Shown: piece after piece, positions 16,944-25,798 of the stretch
Layout: each line of letters opens with the position of its first letter
Numbering within the stretch: position 1 is the stretch's first letter
Assembly (NCBI GenBank): GCA_020344315.1
Contig: CP070820.1
Coordinates: forward strand, 748,897-793,224
Source of the DNA: Candidatus Bathyarchaeum sp.
Lineage (GTDB): Archaea; Thermoproteota; Bathyarchaeia; Bathyarchaeales; Bathyarchaeaceae
Direction of reading: 5' to 3'
Length of the DNA stretch: 44,328 bases
Position numbers and translations under genes: made by a program
Notes under the pieces: generated by a model
What the model saw: the letters and a program-made list of their open reading frames with translations, nothing else
Told to the model about the DNA's origin: nothing
Database searches by the model: none

Positions 16944-17474
16944 TTAAACTATGTATCTTTGGTTCGGTTTCTCGAAGTCCTTAACGATTTCCATGGCTTG
17001 TTTAGGTGTTGCCATTCTGCTTAATGGAATTCCTTTGATTAGCATCCAGGGACTCTTTTCAGCCAAAGTAGTGACTATATGATTGTCCCCAAAACAGGCT
17101 CTGGATACATCGTAGACTAGGGAACGAACCTCAGCCTCCGAGATGTGCCCCAACGCATGTAGGTACTCGTGGGTTAGCAAGCTGTAGACGAAGGCGTTCA
17201 CTAGTTTCCTTGATTTGGTTACGGCTTCAACAATGTTGACCAGACTTCGGTTCAGCACTATGTTGTTAGTGCCTAGAGGATGGTATGCGCCTAAATGAAG
17301 AGGCAGATCGTCCAAGAAGAGAAGCATGCCCAGTCTGTGTTCTCCTAAAGAAGCTTTAACGGTGTCTTTTACTATCTCCCAGACCCCGCTGAACCCCTCA
17401 GCCTCATCAATCCTTGACCGATAGTTCTCAACATTGAAGAATCCTTTTCCTACCCTAGGCTCTCCGTCCCTCAC
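16944..17474 (-). CDS. Zincin-like metalloprotease-fold protein
   Basis: 176 residues from GTG 17474. The motif LLTHEYLHALGH (HExxHxxGH) marks a zinc site of metzincin-like proteins with a glutamate base. No signal peptide. The rest (AYHPLGTNNIVLNRSLV) resembles archaeal proteins of unknown function rather than a named peptidase. The open frame reaches upstream into coding-like sequence (RWVFSAEFRRDRLV) to the end of padR, so the true start is uncertain and may lie earlier. It directly follows the padR gene in the same direction. Confidence 0.65.
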   Translation of the reverse strand: MRDGEPRVGKGFFNVENYRSRIDEAEGFSGVWEIVKDTVKASLGEHRLGMLLFLDDLPLHLGAYHPLGTNNIVLNRSLVNIVEAVTKSRKLVNAFVYSLLTHEYLHALGHISEAEVRSLVYDVSRACFGDNHIVTTLAEKSPWMLIKGIPLSRMATPKQAMEIVKDFEKPNQRYIV

Positions 17475-17517
17475 AAGCCGGTCTCTTCGAAACTCTGCTG
17501 AAAAAACCCATCTATCT

Positions 17518-18078
17518 TCATTCTTCTTCTCTTTCCAGTTTCTGGGCTATCTCCTCAATCTTTCTGGCGGCGTCATCCAATATCGCTGTGGCTTGGGCAA
17601 CCGCCTCCTCTGAATACTCCTGCCGTAGATTATCCAGGAGTACCCAGCTGGATTTCACGAGTTTCTTTCCTGCCTCGATGACGCCTTTGGCTTCTTTGGG
17701 ATGGTGATTGAACCATCTGGGTCCAACGAATGGGGGTGCGAAGAAACCGATCCTTTTTCGAAGTTCTTTCTTCCTCTTGACATGTTCTTCGAGAAAATTT
17801 TTGCCCTCTTCTGTGAGGGTGTAGCGTTTCACTCCCGGTTCCTGTTGCGGCACCTCTATAGAGTATCCCTTTTCATGCAGCCACGCCAAGAGAGGGTAGA
17901 TGGAGCCGGGGCTGGGTCTCCAGTGCCTGTCAGTTCGTTCCTCGATTTCGCGCATAATCTCTGAGCCTGACATAGATTTTTCATTTAGCAGCCTCAGCAC
18001 ATAGTATCTCAGGAAGCCTTTTGGCACCGCAGCCATATGCCTCATCCAGTGACCGAAATGTCTGTGGGGTCCAAACAT
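17518..18078 (-). CDS. PadR family transcriptional regulator
   Basis: 186 residues. A winged-helix domain at residues ~20-95 (FLRYYVLRLLNEKSMSGSEI, PGSIYPLLAWLHEKGYSIEV, YTLTEEGKNFLEEHVKRKK) matches PadR. A C-terminal helical region carries dimerisation. A His-rich N-terminus (MFGPHRHFGHWMRHM) precedes it, as in PadR proteins of metal or drug efflux loci. It lies directly downstream of the MFS exporter and has its own palindromic upstream element. Confidence 0.88.
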   Translation of the reverse strand: MFGPHRHFGHWMRHMAAVPKGFLRYYVLRLLNEKSMSGSEIMREIEERTDRHWRPSPGSIYPLLAWLHEKGYSIEVPQQEPGVKRYTLTEEGKNFLEEHVKRKKELRKRIGFFAPPFVGPRWFNHHPKEAKGVIEAGKKLVKSSWVLLDNLRQEYSEEAVAQATAILDDAARKIEEIAQKLEREEE

Positions 18079-18105
18079 TTTGTTAATTCACCTACTAGTA
18101 ATCAT

Positions 18106-18146
18106 TATCGATATCGAAATAGATATCAACATCGATATTAATAAAC
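18106..18146 (-). promoter_or_regulatory. PadR promoter with ATATCGAT operator repeats
   Basis: On the minus strand TTTATTAATA (TATA-like) runs directly into AATATCGATG, GATATC and CGATATCGAT. These inverted and direct copies of ATATCGAT fall near the expected transcription start, about 30-60 bases before padR. This is the arrangement of an autoregulated PadR gene; binding is inferred. Confidence 0.6.
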
Positions 18147-18182
18147 CTTCTTGTCTCGCATGGAACAACAGCATCTGCCGGA

Positions 18183-19397
18183 TCAACCACGAAACCGGTG
18201 CGCCTGAAACACTTTAACTCCAAGAATAAAAGCAATCATCAAAAGAGCAGCACTGATAAAGAAGGCAATATTTAATCCGGCAAACTCGGAGATAAAACCT
18301 CCAATCAGGGGACCGGGAATCCGCGCTATGCTTCCCACAGATTGGGCAACTCCTAACATGCCTCCCTGCTCATCTGCAGCTGCTCTCTTAGAAATGAAGC
18401 TGAGGAGAACCGTGCTTAATGTGCCGATGCCGGAGGATAGCATTGTAAGGGAGGAGAGAAAGACTATAATATTGGGTGTCAAGGGCATAACGAATACTCC
18501 CAACATCATCAACAGAGAACCTAAAATTATGAGATTCTCCTCGCCCCACCTTTTAGTCAACCTTCCGATCAAGATGCCCTGAAGGACAATCTGCACCACT
18601 CCAATATACATGAAGAAATAGGACATCTCAACTTCGCCAAAACCGAAAAAGGCTATACCCAGCAACGGCACTATGACCGGTATCGCTGAAAAGGCCAAAG
18701 TAATGATGAAGAGAATTATGAAAACGGCGCCTATCAGCGGTTTTTTTAGGACCGTTGCTAGTTTGCGCCAATAGCCATCAGAGTTCGCCGACATTTGAAT
18801 CTTGGAGGTAGGATGATTTGACTCGGGCAAGAAAAGAAACGCGAAAAGAAGGTTTATCCCGTTCAGAGCAGCAGCCGCGAAGCCGGACACTGAAAATCCA
18901 TAGATGCTCAGGAAACCTCCAATAGCAGGTCCTATAATGAAACCTGCCCCATGAGCTGCAGCCACTTTGCCCATTCCGGCCGCCCTATCCTTTTCGGCGG
19001 TTATGTCGGCTATGTAGGCTTGAGCTACAGCGGCTTCTGTAGCCATTCCTGCAGTGATTCGTGAGAGAAGAAGCGCGGGGAAGGAGTTTGCTAGGGCGAA
19101 GAGAATGAAGCTTAGGATGGAGGAAAATACGGACAAAAGGAGAATGGGTTTTCTTCCCACCTTGTCTGACAATCGCCCTAAGAGAGGAGAGAAGATGAAT
19201 TGCATTAATGAAAAGGAGCCTATCAACATTCCTAGAGCAAAGGCTCCCGCCTCAACAGTTGCTGGGTGAAAGGGCAGGAGGGGAATGACCATGCCAAACC
19301 CAATCATATCTATGAATGTCGTCATCACGATCACAAAAATCGGAGAAACTCCTAGCTTACTCGGTTTGCTCTCTTTCAAGTCAACATTCTCGTCCAT
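18183..19397 (-). CDS. MFS multidrug/tetracycline-type efflux transporter
   Basis: 404 residues, twelve hydrophobic segments. Family motif A appears as GRLSDKVGRKPILLLS (~residues 75-90), and the start resembles TetA-type antiporters (DMIGFGMVIPLLPFH). A central charged loop separates two six-helix halves. Substrate not readable. It is upstream of PadR, typical of a regulator-efflux pair, with a palindrome in its own promoter. Confidence 0.88.
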   Translation of the reverse strand: MDENVDLKESKPSKLGVSPIFVIVMTTFIDMIGFGMVIPLLPFHPATVEAGAFALGMLIGSFSLMQFIFSPLLGRLSDKVGRKPILLLSVFSSILSFILFALANSFPALLLSRITAGMATEAAVAQAYIADITAEKDRAAGMGKVAAAHGAGFIIGPAIGGFLSIYGFSVSGFAAAALNGINLLFAFLFLPESNHPTSKIQMSANSDGYWRKLATVLKKPLIGAVFIILFIITLAFSAIPVIVPLLGIAFFGFGEVEMSYFFMYIGVVQIVLQGILIGRLTKRWGEENLIILGSLLMMLGVFVMPLTPNIIVFLSSLTMLSSGIGTLSTVLLSFISKRAAADEQGGMLGVAQSVGSIARIPGPLIGGFISEFAGLNIAFFISAALLMIAFILGVKVFQAHRFRG

Positions 19398-19404
19398 AAA
19401 GATA

Positions 19405-19443
19405 CTTTACGTAAAGCGGAAATGCTTTACTCACCTTTTAACA
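19405..19443 (-). promoter_or_regulatory. MFS promoter: perfect palindrome plus half site
   Basis: CTTTACGTAAAG, a perfect 12-base palindrome, lies at 19405-19416; a half site CTTTAC recurs at 19425-19430, and a TTAAAAGG TATA-like box is just beyond it. Sites between TATA box and start suit a repressor. The sequence differs from the ATATCGAT sites before padR, so a second regulator may act here. Confidence 0.5.
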
Positions 19444-19474
19444 TAGCTAAAGAACTGCCTAGCATAACCTCAGT

Positions 19475-20011
19475 CTACTGTAATCTAACTTTCTTGAAAT
19501 ACCCCAAGACTAAAGGATTTAGCGTTCTTCGGGAGAGTTCAGCGTTTATCCGTTTAGCTATGAAATCGGTAAGGTCATCTAGAGGAATCCTCTGGGTTCC
19601 CCTTTCGTGACGGATTCGCATCTCCAAGCAACCTTCTTGGAATATGTATCGGAGCACATGATAATCAAACCTTAATGGAACCCGTTTACCACCCTTGCTA
19701 GTGGCATGATAGCGAACAACAAAGAAAAAATCAAATGTTTGCAACTCTTTTTCGGCAACACGTCTCAGACACTGATCAAGTTCCTTATCATCTAAAAAAT
19801 TGAAAACAGAACCTTCTGCCACACCGAACTCGAAGCTAACCTTACACTTTTGTTTGAGATATGGGGTTACGGCACCCAAATCATGGATTTCATGATTCAA
19901 GTGATGAAGCGCACATAGAATCGCCTGCTGAATGCTCTTCGCTGAGCCTTGATAGTTAAAAAGGGCTATACCGTGAACAGTCTCCGGAAAATTTTTGTAA
20001 AGTCCCAACAA
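19475..20011 (-). CDS. Conserved hypothetical protein
   Basis: 178 residues, soluble, no motif I recognise. It mixes helices (SAKSIQQAILCALHHLNHEI) with strands (RYHATSKGGKRVPLRFDYHVLRYIF). Three charged C-terminal stretches hint at nucleic-acid or protein binding but do not establish it. It follows the UPF0148 gene by 22 bases in the same direction, so the two may be co-transcribed. Confidence 0.6.
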   Translation of the reverse strand: MLGLYKNFPETVHGIALFNYQGSAKSIQQAILCALHHLNHEIHDLGAVTPYLKQKCKVSFEFGVAEGSVFNFLDDKELDQCLRRVAEKELQTFDFFFVVRYHATSKGGKRVPLRFDYHVLRYIFQEGCLEMRIRHERGTQRIPLDDLTDFIAKRINAELSRRTLNPLVLGYFKKVRLQ

Positions 20012-20033
20012 TCCAAACGCCTTTCGTTTTAGA

Positions 20034-20393
20034 CTAGGATGACTTTTTCATTTTTCTTATCTTTTCAAGATTTTTGAGGAGTGTAGACAGAGTTGTTCCA
20101 AGGTTCTGCAATTTTTCCGCGTCTTTTTCTTCTCTGAGTTCTTTCTCGACCTCTTGAATCTTAACCAGAATCGTTGACTCTAGGCTGGAGAAAAACATGG
20201 GGTCAGTAGCCTCTGGTTCGGGCTCTCCCTCCCTCACAATTATCACACGCTTTTGGCAACTGGCACACCAGAGGTCTCCGCTTCTCAGTTTGAAGAGCGG
20301 TGAAGAACAGGCTGGGCAGGAATGTTCCGTGAGGGTGGCACCCTGCCTAAGCAAATCTGCCATCATCTTGATGTTTTTGGACTCTTTTGACAC
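20034..20393 (-). CDS. UPF0148 / Sjogren autoantigen-1 family zinc-ribbon protein
   Basis: 119 residues. CPACSSPLFKLRSGDLWCASC gives a four-cysteine ribbon (residues ~22-42) preceded by the family helix MADLLRQGATLTEHS. A long acidic/basic coiled-coil tail follows (VEKELREEKDAEKLQNLGTT). These match archaeal UPF0148 proteins, homologous to the eukaryotic p27 autoantigen; role unknown. Start is GTG. Confidence 0.82.
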   Translation of the reverse strand: MSKESKNIKMMADLLRQGATLTEHSCPACSSPLFKLRSGDLWCASCQKRVIIVREGEPEPEATDPMFFSSLESTILVKIQEVEKELREEKDAEKLQNLGTTLSTLLKNLEKIRKMKKSS

Positions 20394-20592
20394 GTCAAAC
20401 CCTTCTAAACAAACTTTGTACTTGGGGAATATATTTTCGTTGCCGGTTAATTAATTATCCATATCCTATCTCCCGTTGAAGCTGAATCACTGAATGATCT
20501 GTGCTCCCCAAACGGTATAAATCGCTGCCTAAGTATAGGATAAGAATAAATAGGTTCCATCTCGATTAAGCAATGTTATAGGAGGCTTCTAC

Positions 20593-20871
20593 ATGGTGCG
20601 GAAAAAGAAATTACAGGAATATGAGGGAAGAATAGAAGAAGCCATGAATATTCTTGGTCTGGTTTCAGAAGACACTACAACTCCACGAAACATAAGAAGA
20701 GCAGCAAAACAATCTATCGGAGCTCTCCAGCCATCGGAAAACACACCCGCAGTCAGAGCCGCCAATGCCATATCCATCCTCGACGAGATTCTACAAGACC
20801 CCAACATGCCCCCTTACACCAGAGTGAAACTCTGGAACGTAATGAGCCTACTTGAAGCCATAAAAGACTGA
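20593..20871 (+). CDS. UPF0147 family protein
   Basis: 92 residues, helical, with EEAMNILGLVSEDTTTPRNI and AISILDEILQDPNMPPYTRV, diagnostic of UPF0147, a small archaeal family of unknown function. A strong Shine-Dalgarno (AGGAGG) lies 8 bases before the ATG. The gene has its own promoter, away from the divergent UPF0148 gene. Behind it, 20941-20960 is a C-tract followed by T6 that may terminate it. Confidence 0.85.
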   Translation: MVRKKKLQEYEGRIEEAMNILGLVSEDTTTPRNIRRAAKQSIGALQPSENTPAVRAANAISILDEILQDPNMPPYTRVKLWNVMSLLEAIKD

Positions 20872-21115
20872 AACCTCACAGGACCATCAACGCATGTTTC
20901 ATCTCATCCCCAACGCGTTATCAACACAATAACAGCGGAAGCCCCCCCCGCGTTTTTTGTCTCAGTGCAATAAAGCCAAGTTTTCATCTGAAGGTATGTT
21001 TAATGAATAAGGCTTGATTTTTTAGGTGTATGTGTGCATAAAAGTTTTTGACAGATGAGACTATCAATTATTCTCAGAAAAGCAAACATTGCAGAATACT
21101 TGAAAGGATGCCACC

Positions 21116-21751
21116 ATGAACAAGTTCGACAGAGACCTAGGAATTCTTTTGACACGGTTAAACAGCGATGTTGATAAAGAGACCGAGAAACAGCTGAATA
21201 TTCTGAGGGATAGGCTGATTCGCCTAAACGAAGAAAACGTAGTTAAAATCAACCATTCAGTTATGGAACTCGTATGCGCCAAACACCTGATTCTCAAGGA
21301 TTACGAAGTGGATATCGAGCGACCTATAGACGGATTAATCTGTGACCTATACGGTGTGAAGGGGCTAGGCTCCCATATTGTCGAGGTGGAGACAGGTTTT
21401 ATTCCCCCAAGTCACGCCCTCGACCCCGCCAACTACCGTAAATCGAGGATAGCCAGCAAAATAATCCGGTATGGCAACCACTCAGACAAGTTTGCCTTAG
21501 GCGTACCTCCATACTATCTGCTCCAGATTCCCACTATCCTAGTCAAACCTCCTCGGGACAGAACTATGGAAGATCTGAAGTATCTCAAAACTCTCTGTGA
21601 CCTCTACTACAGGAATCCCCCCGTTACTTTTGACGAAATCAGGAACGCTCGCATCCACACGATCTACATGATAGACGTGGATGGGGTAGCTGTTAGGGAG
21701 GTTGACCCTGCAACCTACTTGGAGAAAAAGTCTCTCTTTGCCTCGGCTTGA
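21116..21751 (+). CDS. Conserved archaeal protein, possible PD-(D/E)XK nuclease fold
   Basis: 211 residues. A helical start is followed by VMELVCAKHLILKDYEVDIE, IDGLICDLYG and SHIVEVETG (residues ~49-94). The spacing of an early Glu, Asp77 and Glu90-x-Glu92 resembles the core of the PD-(D/E)XK nuclease fold, but the usual Lys after the last Glu is a Thr here, so activity is uncertain. The family looks conserved in archaea. It sits just upstream of the HD gene in the same orientation, 60 bases apart. Confidence 0.6.
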   Translation: MNKFDRDLGILLTRLNSDVDKETEKQLNILRDRLIRLNEENVVKINHSVMELVCAKHLILKDYEVDIERPIDGLICDLYGVKGLGSHIVEVETGFIPPSHALDPANYRKSRIASKIIRYGNHSDKFALGVPPYYLLQIPTILVKPPRDRTMEDLKYLKTLCDLYYRNPPVTFDEIRNARIHTIYMIDVDGVAVREVDPATYLEKKSLFASA

Positions 21752-21811
21752 GGGCTTGTGCCGTTAAGCTTCTTATGTGCTACGTCTATAGTGTAAGATG
21801 GTGAATGGCGA

Positions 21812-22594
21812 ATGGTGACAGTCTCCTCAAATCTAATACAATCTCATCTGAACGAACCAAAGGTTGAGCAGATGTTTCGATTGCTGGAGAGCGACTTGGA
21901 GGTCCAGAGCACTCTCCGCATGTCCAACGTGATGGCTGTGGAACGGCTAAAATATAATGACCATGGTCCGGTTCACTCTAAGATAGCTTCAGGAAGCGCC
22001 CTAGAACTTTTCAACCTCTTAACACAGGAAGTCACACCTACAACTGTCAGGAGCAATATATGCTCCCTCCAAGATGCCAAGCTTATTGTCCTTTGTGGTT
22101 CGTATCTCCACGACTTGGGAAACAGCATTCACCGGGTTGACCATCATATTCATGGTTGTATAATAGCCAATCCTATCTTGGACAGGCTTCTCAAGAAGGT
22201 TTATCCAGAAGATGCGGCTCTGGCGGTGAGATTGAAATCGGAGATACTGCATACCATTTTTTCCCATGAAGAAGAAGTTGAATGCTTAAGTATAGAGGCT
22301 GGAGCGGCAAAGATAGCTGATGGAACTGATATGGCTCGGGGAAGGGCTAGAATTCCTTACAGAATCGGAAAGGTGGATATTCACTCCCTCTCTGCCCTCT
22401 CCATCACCAAGGTGGAGATTGAGAAAGGAAGACGGAAACCTGTTCAAATCTTGGTGAGCATGGATAACCCTGCGGGTGTCTTTCAGATAGAAAAGGTGAT
22501 GGAGAGAAAGCTGAAGACCTCAGGCATACAAGACTTGGTTGACGTCATAGCCGTAGAGAAAGGGATACAGATAAGAAGAACCGATAGTTACTAA
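21812..22594 (+). CDS. HD-domain metal-dependent phosphohydrolase
   Basis: 260 residues. The HD site is at GSYLHDLGNSIHRVDHHIHG (~95-114), with the first His in HSKIASG (~55) and the later VADGTD-like KIADGTDMARGRAR. A C-terminal domain with VEIEKGRRKPVQILVSMDNP follows. Substrate unknown; the family is widespread in archaea. It is the second of three HD enzymes in this window. Confidence 0.8.
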   Translation: MVTVSSNLIQSHLNEPKVEQMFRLLESDLEVQSTLRMSNVMAVERLKYNDHGPVHSKIASGSALELFNLLTQEVTPTTVRSNICSLQDAKLIVLCGSYLHDLGNSIHRVDHHIHGCIIANPILDRLLKKVYPEDAALAVRLKSEILHTIFSHEEEVECLSIEAGAAKIADGTDMARGRARIPYRIGKVDIHSLSALSITKVEIEKGRRKPVQILVSMDNPAGVFQIEKVMERKLKTSGIQDLVDVIAVEKGIQIRRTDSY

Positions 22595-22652
22595 AAATAA
22601 AATTTTACTGCAACACCAAGTTTTTATTGACACAACTATCTCCTTATCCTTA

Positions 22653-23540
22653 ATGTCTAGCAAAGAATTCTTTGTTAATCGCTACAAGGAACTAGGGTGG
22701 ACCTACAAGGAACTCCAGCCCAAGCCATCAATCAGAATAAACACCATGAACTCAGACAGAGATGATGTTGTAAATAGACTGGAATCCCTGGGAGTGACGC
22801 TGGAAAAGATTCCATTTCTTGAAGACGGTTACTGGATCAGCAAATCAGAATTTTCAGTTGGTGCAACAGCCGAATACCTTTTGGGCTTGTACTCGATTCA
22901 GGAGGCAGCTGCTCAAATTCCTGCCACACTCTTCACTGAACTACAAGATAAGACGGTTCTTGATGCTTGTGCATCTCCAGGCGGAAAAACTGTTCAGCTA
23001 GCTAACCTACTGAATAACAGCGGGGTAATAGTAGCTCTCGACATTAAAAGACGAAGGTTATTTCCACTATCAAACCAGCTGGAACGAAGCCGCGTAAGAA
23101 ACACGATAGTTTACCAGATGGATGCAAGAGAGGCGTCAAGGCTAAACATGAAATTCGATCGGGTTCTTTTGGACGTTCCATGTTCAGGCAATTATGTGAC
23201 CGATAAGGATTGGTTCAGCAGAAGGTCACTTAAAGATGTGGAGAGGAACGCTCGGCGTCAGAGGCAGATACTAACTGAAGCAGTCAACGTTACAAAAGAT
23301 AACGGAGAGATAGTTTATGCCACATGTTCGCTAGAGCCAGAAGAGAACGAGCTGAACATTGACTGGGCAATAGGAACATTAAATCTCCAAGTTGAGGAGA
23401 TTAAATGCCACGGAGAAAAAGGATTAACAAATGTTTTTGGCAGAGAACTTGATAGTTCCATAGAAAAGTGCAAGAGAATCTGGCCTGGACAAACTCAAGG
23501 TTTCTTCCTCTGTAAACTCAGGAAGCAAGCGTGTGGATGA
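22653..23540 (+). CDS. RsmB/NSUN-type RNA cytosine-C5 methyltransferase
   Basis: 295 residues. SAM-binding motif VLDACASPGGKTVQLANLL (~108-126), motif IV LLDVPCSGNYVTD with the release cysteine, and motif VI IVYATCSLEPEENE with the nucleophile cysteine make it a catalytically complete RNA m5C methylase. It has an N-terminal region PSIRINTMNSDRDDVVNRLE. Its last ten bases overlap the NIP7 start, so the two are made together; many archaea pair such methylases with a PUA protein. Confidence 0.88.
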   Translation: MSSKEFFVNRYKELGWTYKELQPKPSIRINTMNSDRDDVVNRLESLGVTLEKIPFLEDGYWISKSEFSVGATAEYLLGLYSIQEAAAQIPATLFTELQDKTVLDACASPGGKTVQLANLLNNSGVIVALDIKRRRLFPLSNQLERSRVRNTIVYQMDAREASRLNMKFDRVLLDVPCSGNYVTDKDWFSRRSLKDVERNARRQRQILTEAVNVTKDNGEIVYATCSLEPEENELNIDWAIGTLNLQVEEIKCHGEKGLTNVFGRELDSSIEKCKRIWPGQTQGFFLCKLRKQACG

Positions 23541-24022
23541 TGAAAGCGATTAAAGATTTCGTGGGGCAATTTAGGGCAAGTATCGCCTTGGACAAGAGGC
23601 TTATTGTTAAGAAGAAAAACAGGTATTATCTTCTGAGTGAGAAGCTGAAAAAGCAAATACAACAAGATTTCTTCTATGCTGGAGTCTATCTGGGCAAACT
23701 AAAAGGTTCAATCTTCTTTCCAAGTTTTCTTTTGTTAACAATGATGGCAGAGGGTAAAGCAAACAAGATAGTGGTTGACAGGAAGACTGCATGGCTCTTC
23801 ATCTGTGGAAGAGACATATTCAAACAGGGGATACTGGAGGCAGATGGCTCAAGAAAAGGTGACTATACATTGATTCTGAACGAGCATAATGAATGCCTAG
23901 GATTCGGCAAAATATTACGCAACATCCGCAAAGAACAGGATCCAAATAAAGTTGTTGTGAAGAATATCCTTGACATCGGCGACTTCCTGAGAAGAGAAAA
24001 GCAGCAGTCCCGCCAACGGTAG
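23531..24022 (+). CDS. nip7: NIP7-like PUA-domain protein
   Basis: 163 residues with an N-terminal NIP7 domain (KKKNRYYLLSEKLKKQIQQD, FFYAGVYLGKLKG) and a C-terminal PUA RNA-binding domain (VDRKTAWLFICGRDIFKQGI, DYTLILNEHNECLGFGKI). In eukaryotes Nip7 acts in 60S assembly. Coupling to the upstream RNA methylase suggests it presents rRNA or tRNA to that enzyme (inference). Confidence 0.82.
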   Translation: MWMMKAIKDFVGQFRASIALDKRLIVKKKNRYYLLSEKLKKQIQQDFFYAGVYLGKLKGSIFFPSFLLLTMMAEGKANKIVVDRKTAWLFICGRDIFKQGILEADGSRKGDYTLILNEHNECLGFGKILRNIRKEQDPNKVVVKNILDIGDFLRREKQQSRQR

Positions 24023-24049
24023 CAGCTCCAACAAGCACGGCCCGCTTTT

Positions 24050-24322
24050 TTACTTTCGCGATTTCTTTTCTAAACTCGCCACTCTCTTTCTCAAGCTTTC
24101 AATCTCTTCTTCTAGAGCGTTCATTCTCGCTGCACTCATCTTGCCGAGCATCCTAGGCATAATTCGAACATCCATCTTAGATTGAAATTCGGATTCTGAG
24201 ATTTTTCCCTGCGAGAAGTCCAGCCATAGATTGAAAGCTCTTCTTTCCTCTTCGTTTAGCATTTTGGCGAAATCTTTTGTCCACCTTTCCCTAAAGCTCA
24301 CGTTATCATTCCTCCGAAACAT
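24050..24322 (-). CDS. Small protein with C-terminal coiled coil
   Basis: 90 residues: helical (DFAKMLNEEERRAFNLWLDF) with a heptad-patterned end LEEEIESLRKRVASLEKKS. No family recognised. It overlaps the HD gene upstream by 17 bases and is probably its co-transcribed partner. Confidence 0.6.
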   Translation of the reverse strand: MFRRNDNVSFRERWTKDFAKMLNEEERRAFNLWLDFSQGKISESEFQSKMDVRIMPRMLGKMSAARMNALEEEIESLRKRVASLEKKSRK

Positions 24323-24881
24323 ATGAGAGAAGTCTTTTCAGTTCTGGCCATATAGTAGCCTCTTCAGCGGATTTAATGAATCGTTCCAAACTTTTGCTTG
24401 CTGATCCAGCTTTTTCATATTCCTTAGCTTGCAGAGCCATCTCAATCTTCTCAAGTTGACGCACAGCCTGCGCCTCCCTCGTCTTTCCTTCTTGGTATTC
24501 GTTCCAAACTGCTATGTATTTTTCCCTCTGCCTCGTTGGTAAGAGATTTAATATCTGGTTTATTGTTGTGTATTCCTTCTCTTTTGTTTCTGCGGTCTTT
24601 TCTGATGGTGTTAAGTCCCCTATTACAGCTTCGGGGAGATCGTGAATCAGCGCCATTCGCAATAATTTTAGGGGGTTTAAGCCTTCCATGTCAGCGTATA
24701 GCATACAGAGGATGGCTGTTCTGAAGGTGTGGTCTGCAACAGATTCGGGTTGATATATTCCAACTTCGACCCATCCTGCTCTTGGTGTTCGTTTTAACAT
24801 GCCAGTTATCTCCAAGAATTTGATGATGTTCGGGAGGCTTGAATCGGTCATCTCCAAACTAGAATCACCTTCTTTGCTCAA
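24306..24881 (-). CDS. HD-domain 5'-nucleotidase, YfbR/HDDC2-like
   Basis: 191 residues. The HD pattern is ESVADHTFRTAILCMLYADM (H~49), ALIHDLPEAVIGDLTPSE (HD~84, D~93), which matches the YfbR/HDDC2 deoxyribonucleoside 5'-monophosphatase family. The N-terminal IIKFLEITGMLKRTPRAGWV is also typical. Activity on dNMPs is known for the family, not shown here. Confidence 0.85.
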   Translation of the reverse strand: MSKEGDSSLEMTDSSLPNIIKFLEITGMLKRTPRAGWVEVGIYQPESVADHTFRTAILCMLYADMEGLNPLKLLRMALIHDLPEAVIGDLTPSEKTAETKEKEYTTINQILNLLPTRQREKYIAVWNEYQEGKTREAQAVRQLEKIEMALQAKEYEKAGSASKSLERFIKSAEEATIWPELKRLLSYVSEE

Positions 24882-24943
24882 CTAGAGTAGATAACGAAAT
24901 TTAAGTCTAGTATACTGAACTCTTGCAAATTGAGAAGCTTGGT

Positions 24944-25201
24944 TCAAGCTGTCTTATAGACAACATCCCTCTCTCTTACGCGGGCATCAACTTTCATTCC
25001 GATGCTTTGACCCGCTTCTGCATGCTGAACCTTCGCGTGTTCTATCTCCATAGAATCCACATTCTGCTCAAGGTCTGTGGTAGGCCCCTTGATGAAAATT
25101 CGATCCCCTACTGAAATGGTATCTGTTACCTCTATAATCGCCACATTTATCCTTGTGAAAAAATGTGACACCCTTCCAACTTCTCGAAGCTCCTCCATCA
25201 A
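24944..25201 (-). CDS. Stand-alone EF-Tu domain-2-like protein
   Basis: 85 residues. EVGRVSHFFTRINVAIIEVT, VGDRIFIKGPTTDLEQNVDS and the final EIEHAKVQHAEAGQSIGMKV match beta-barrel domain 2 of translational GTPases, without any GTPase domain. Such single-domain proteins are conserved in archaea under the name translation elongation factor-like; role unknown. Confidence 0.8.
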   Translation of the reverse strand: MMEELREVGRVSHFFTRINVAIIEVTDTISVGDRIFIKGPTTDLEQNVDSMEIEHAKVQHAEAGQSIGMKVDARVRERDVVYKTA

Positions 25202-25341
25202 AATCTTACCCCCAACACCAGATATCTAATACTAAATCGCGTTGCACCTAGATATAATTTGTCACACACCCACAGGTTTAAGGCCTCTGCTCAGCAAATT
25301 TTTTATTCGAGACCTAACCCTGTAGGTTTGGGGGCATTTTA

Positions 25342-25776
25342 ATGAAATTGAAGAGTAAAGACTTTGAAGATAACAGCAGCATCCCCTCGGAATTTACCTG
25401 TGACGGAAGAAACGTTTCTCCACAGCTTTCATGGGAAGACGTTCCTGATGGAACAAAAAGCTTTGCATTAAGCGTCACGGATCCGGATGCTCCGGGGGGA
25501 ACGTGGATTCACTGGCTGGTCTATAACATCTCTAGGGAGTTGAGTAAAATTGAGCGGGCAAGTTTACCTGATGGAGCCATAGAGGTTGTGAATGACTTCG
25601 GCAAAAGGAGTTATGGGGGGCCTTGTCCTCCTTTTGGAACTCACAGGTACTTCTTCACTATCTATGCACTAGACAGGGAACACTTGGATGATCTCAGTAA
25701 GCGTAACTTCTTTGAGATAGTTGAACAGCACACAATCGAAAAAGCTGAAATCATGGGATTATACAAAAGACGATAA
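25342..25776 (+). CDS. YbhB/YbcL-type PEBP family protein
   Basis: 144 residues. DPDAPGGTWIHWLVYNI and YGGPCPPFGTHRYFFTIYAL are the two conserved PEBP segments that line the anion-binding pocket. The protein is cytoplasmic (no signal peptide) and its ligand is unknown. It has a start ATG behind GGGGG, some distance away. Confidence 0.88.
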   Translation: MKLKSKDFEDNSSIPSEFTCDGRNVSPQLSWEDVPDGTKSFALSVTDPDAPGGTWIHWLVYNISRELSKIERASLPDGAIEVVNDFGKRSYGGPCPPFGTHRYFFTIYALDREHLDDLSKRNFFEIVEQHTIEKAEIMGLYKRR

Positions 25777-25798
25777 CGCACAAAGGTTGTTGCGCTAT

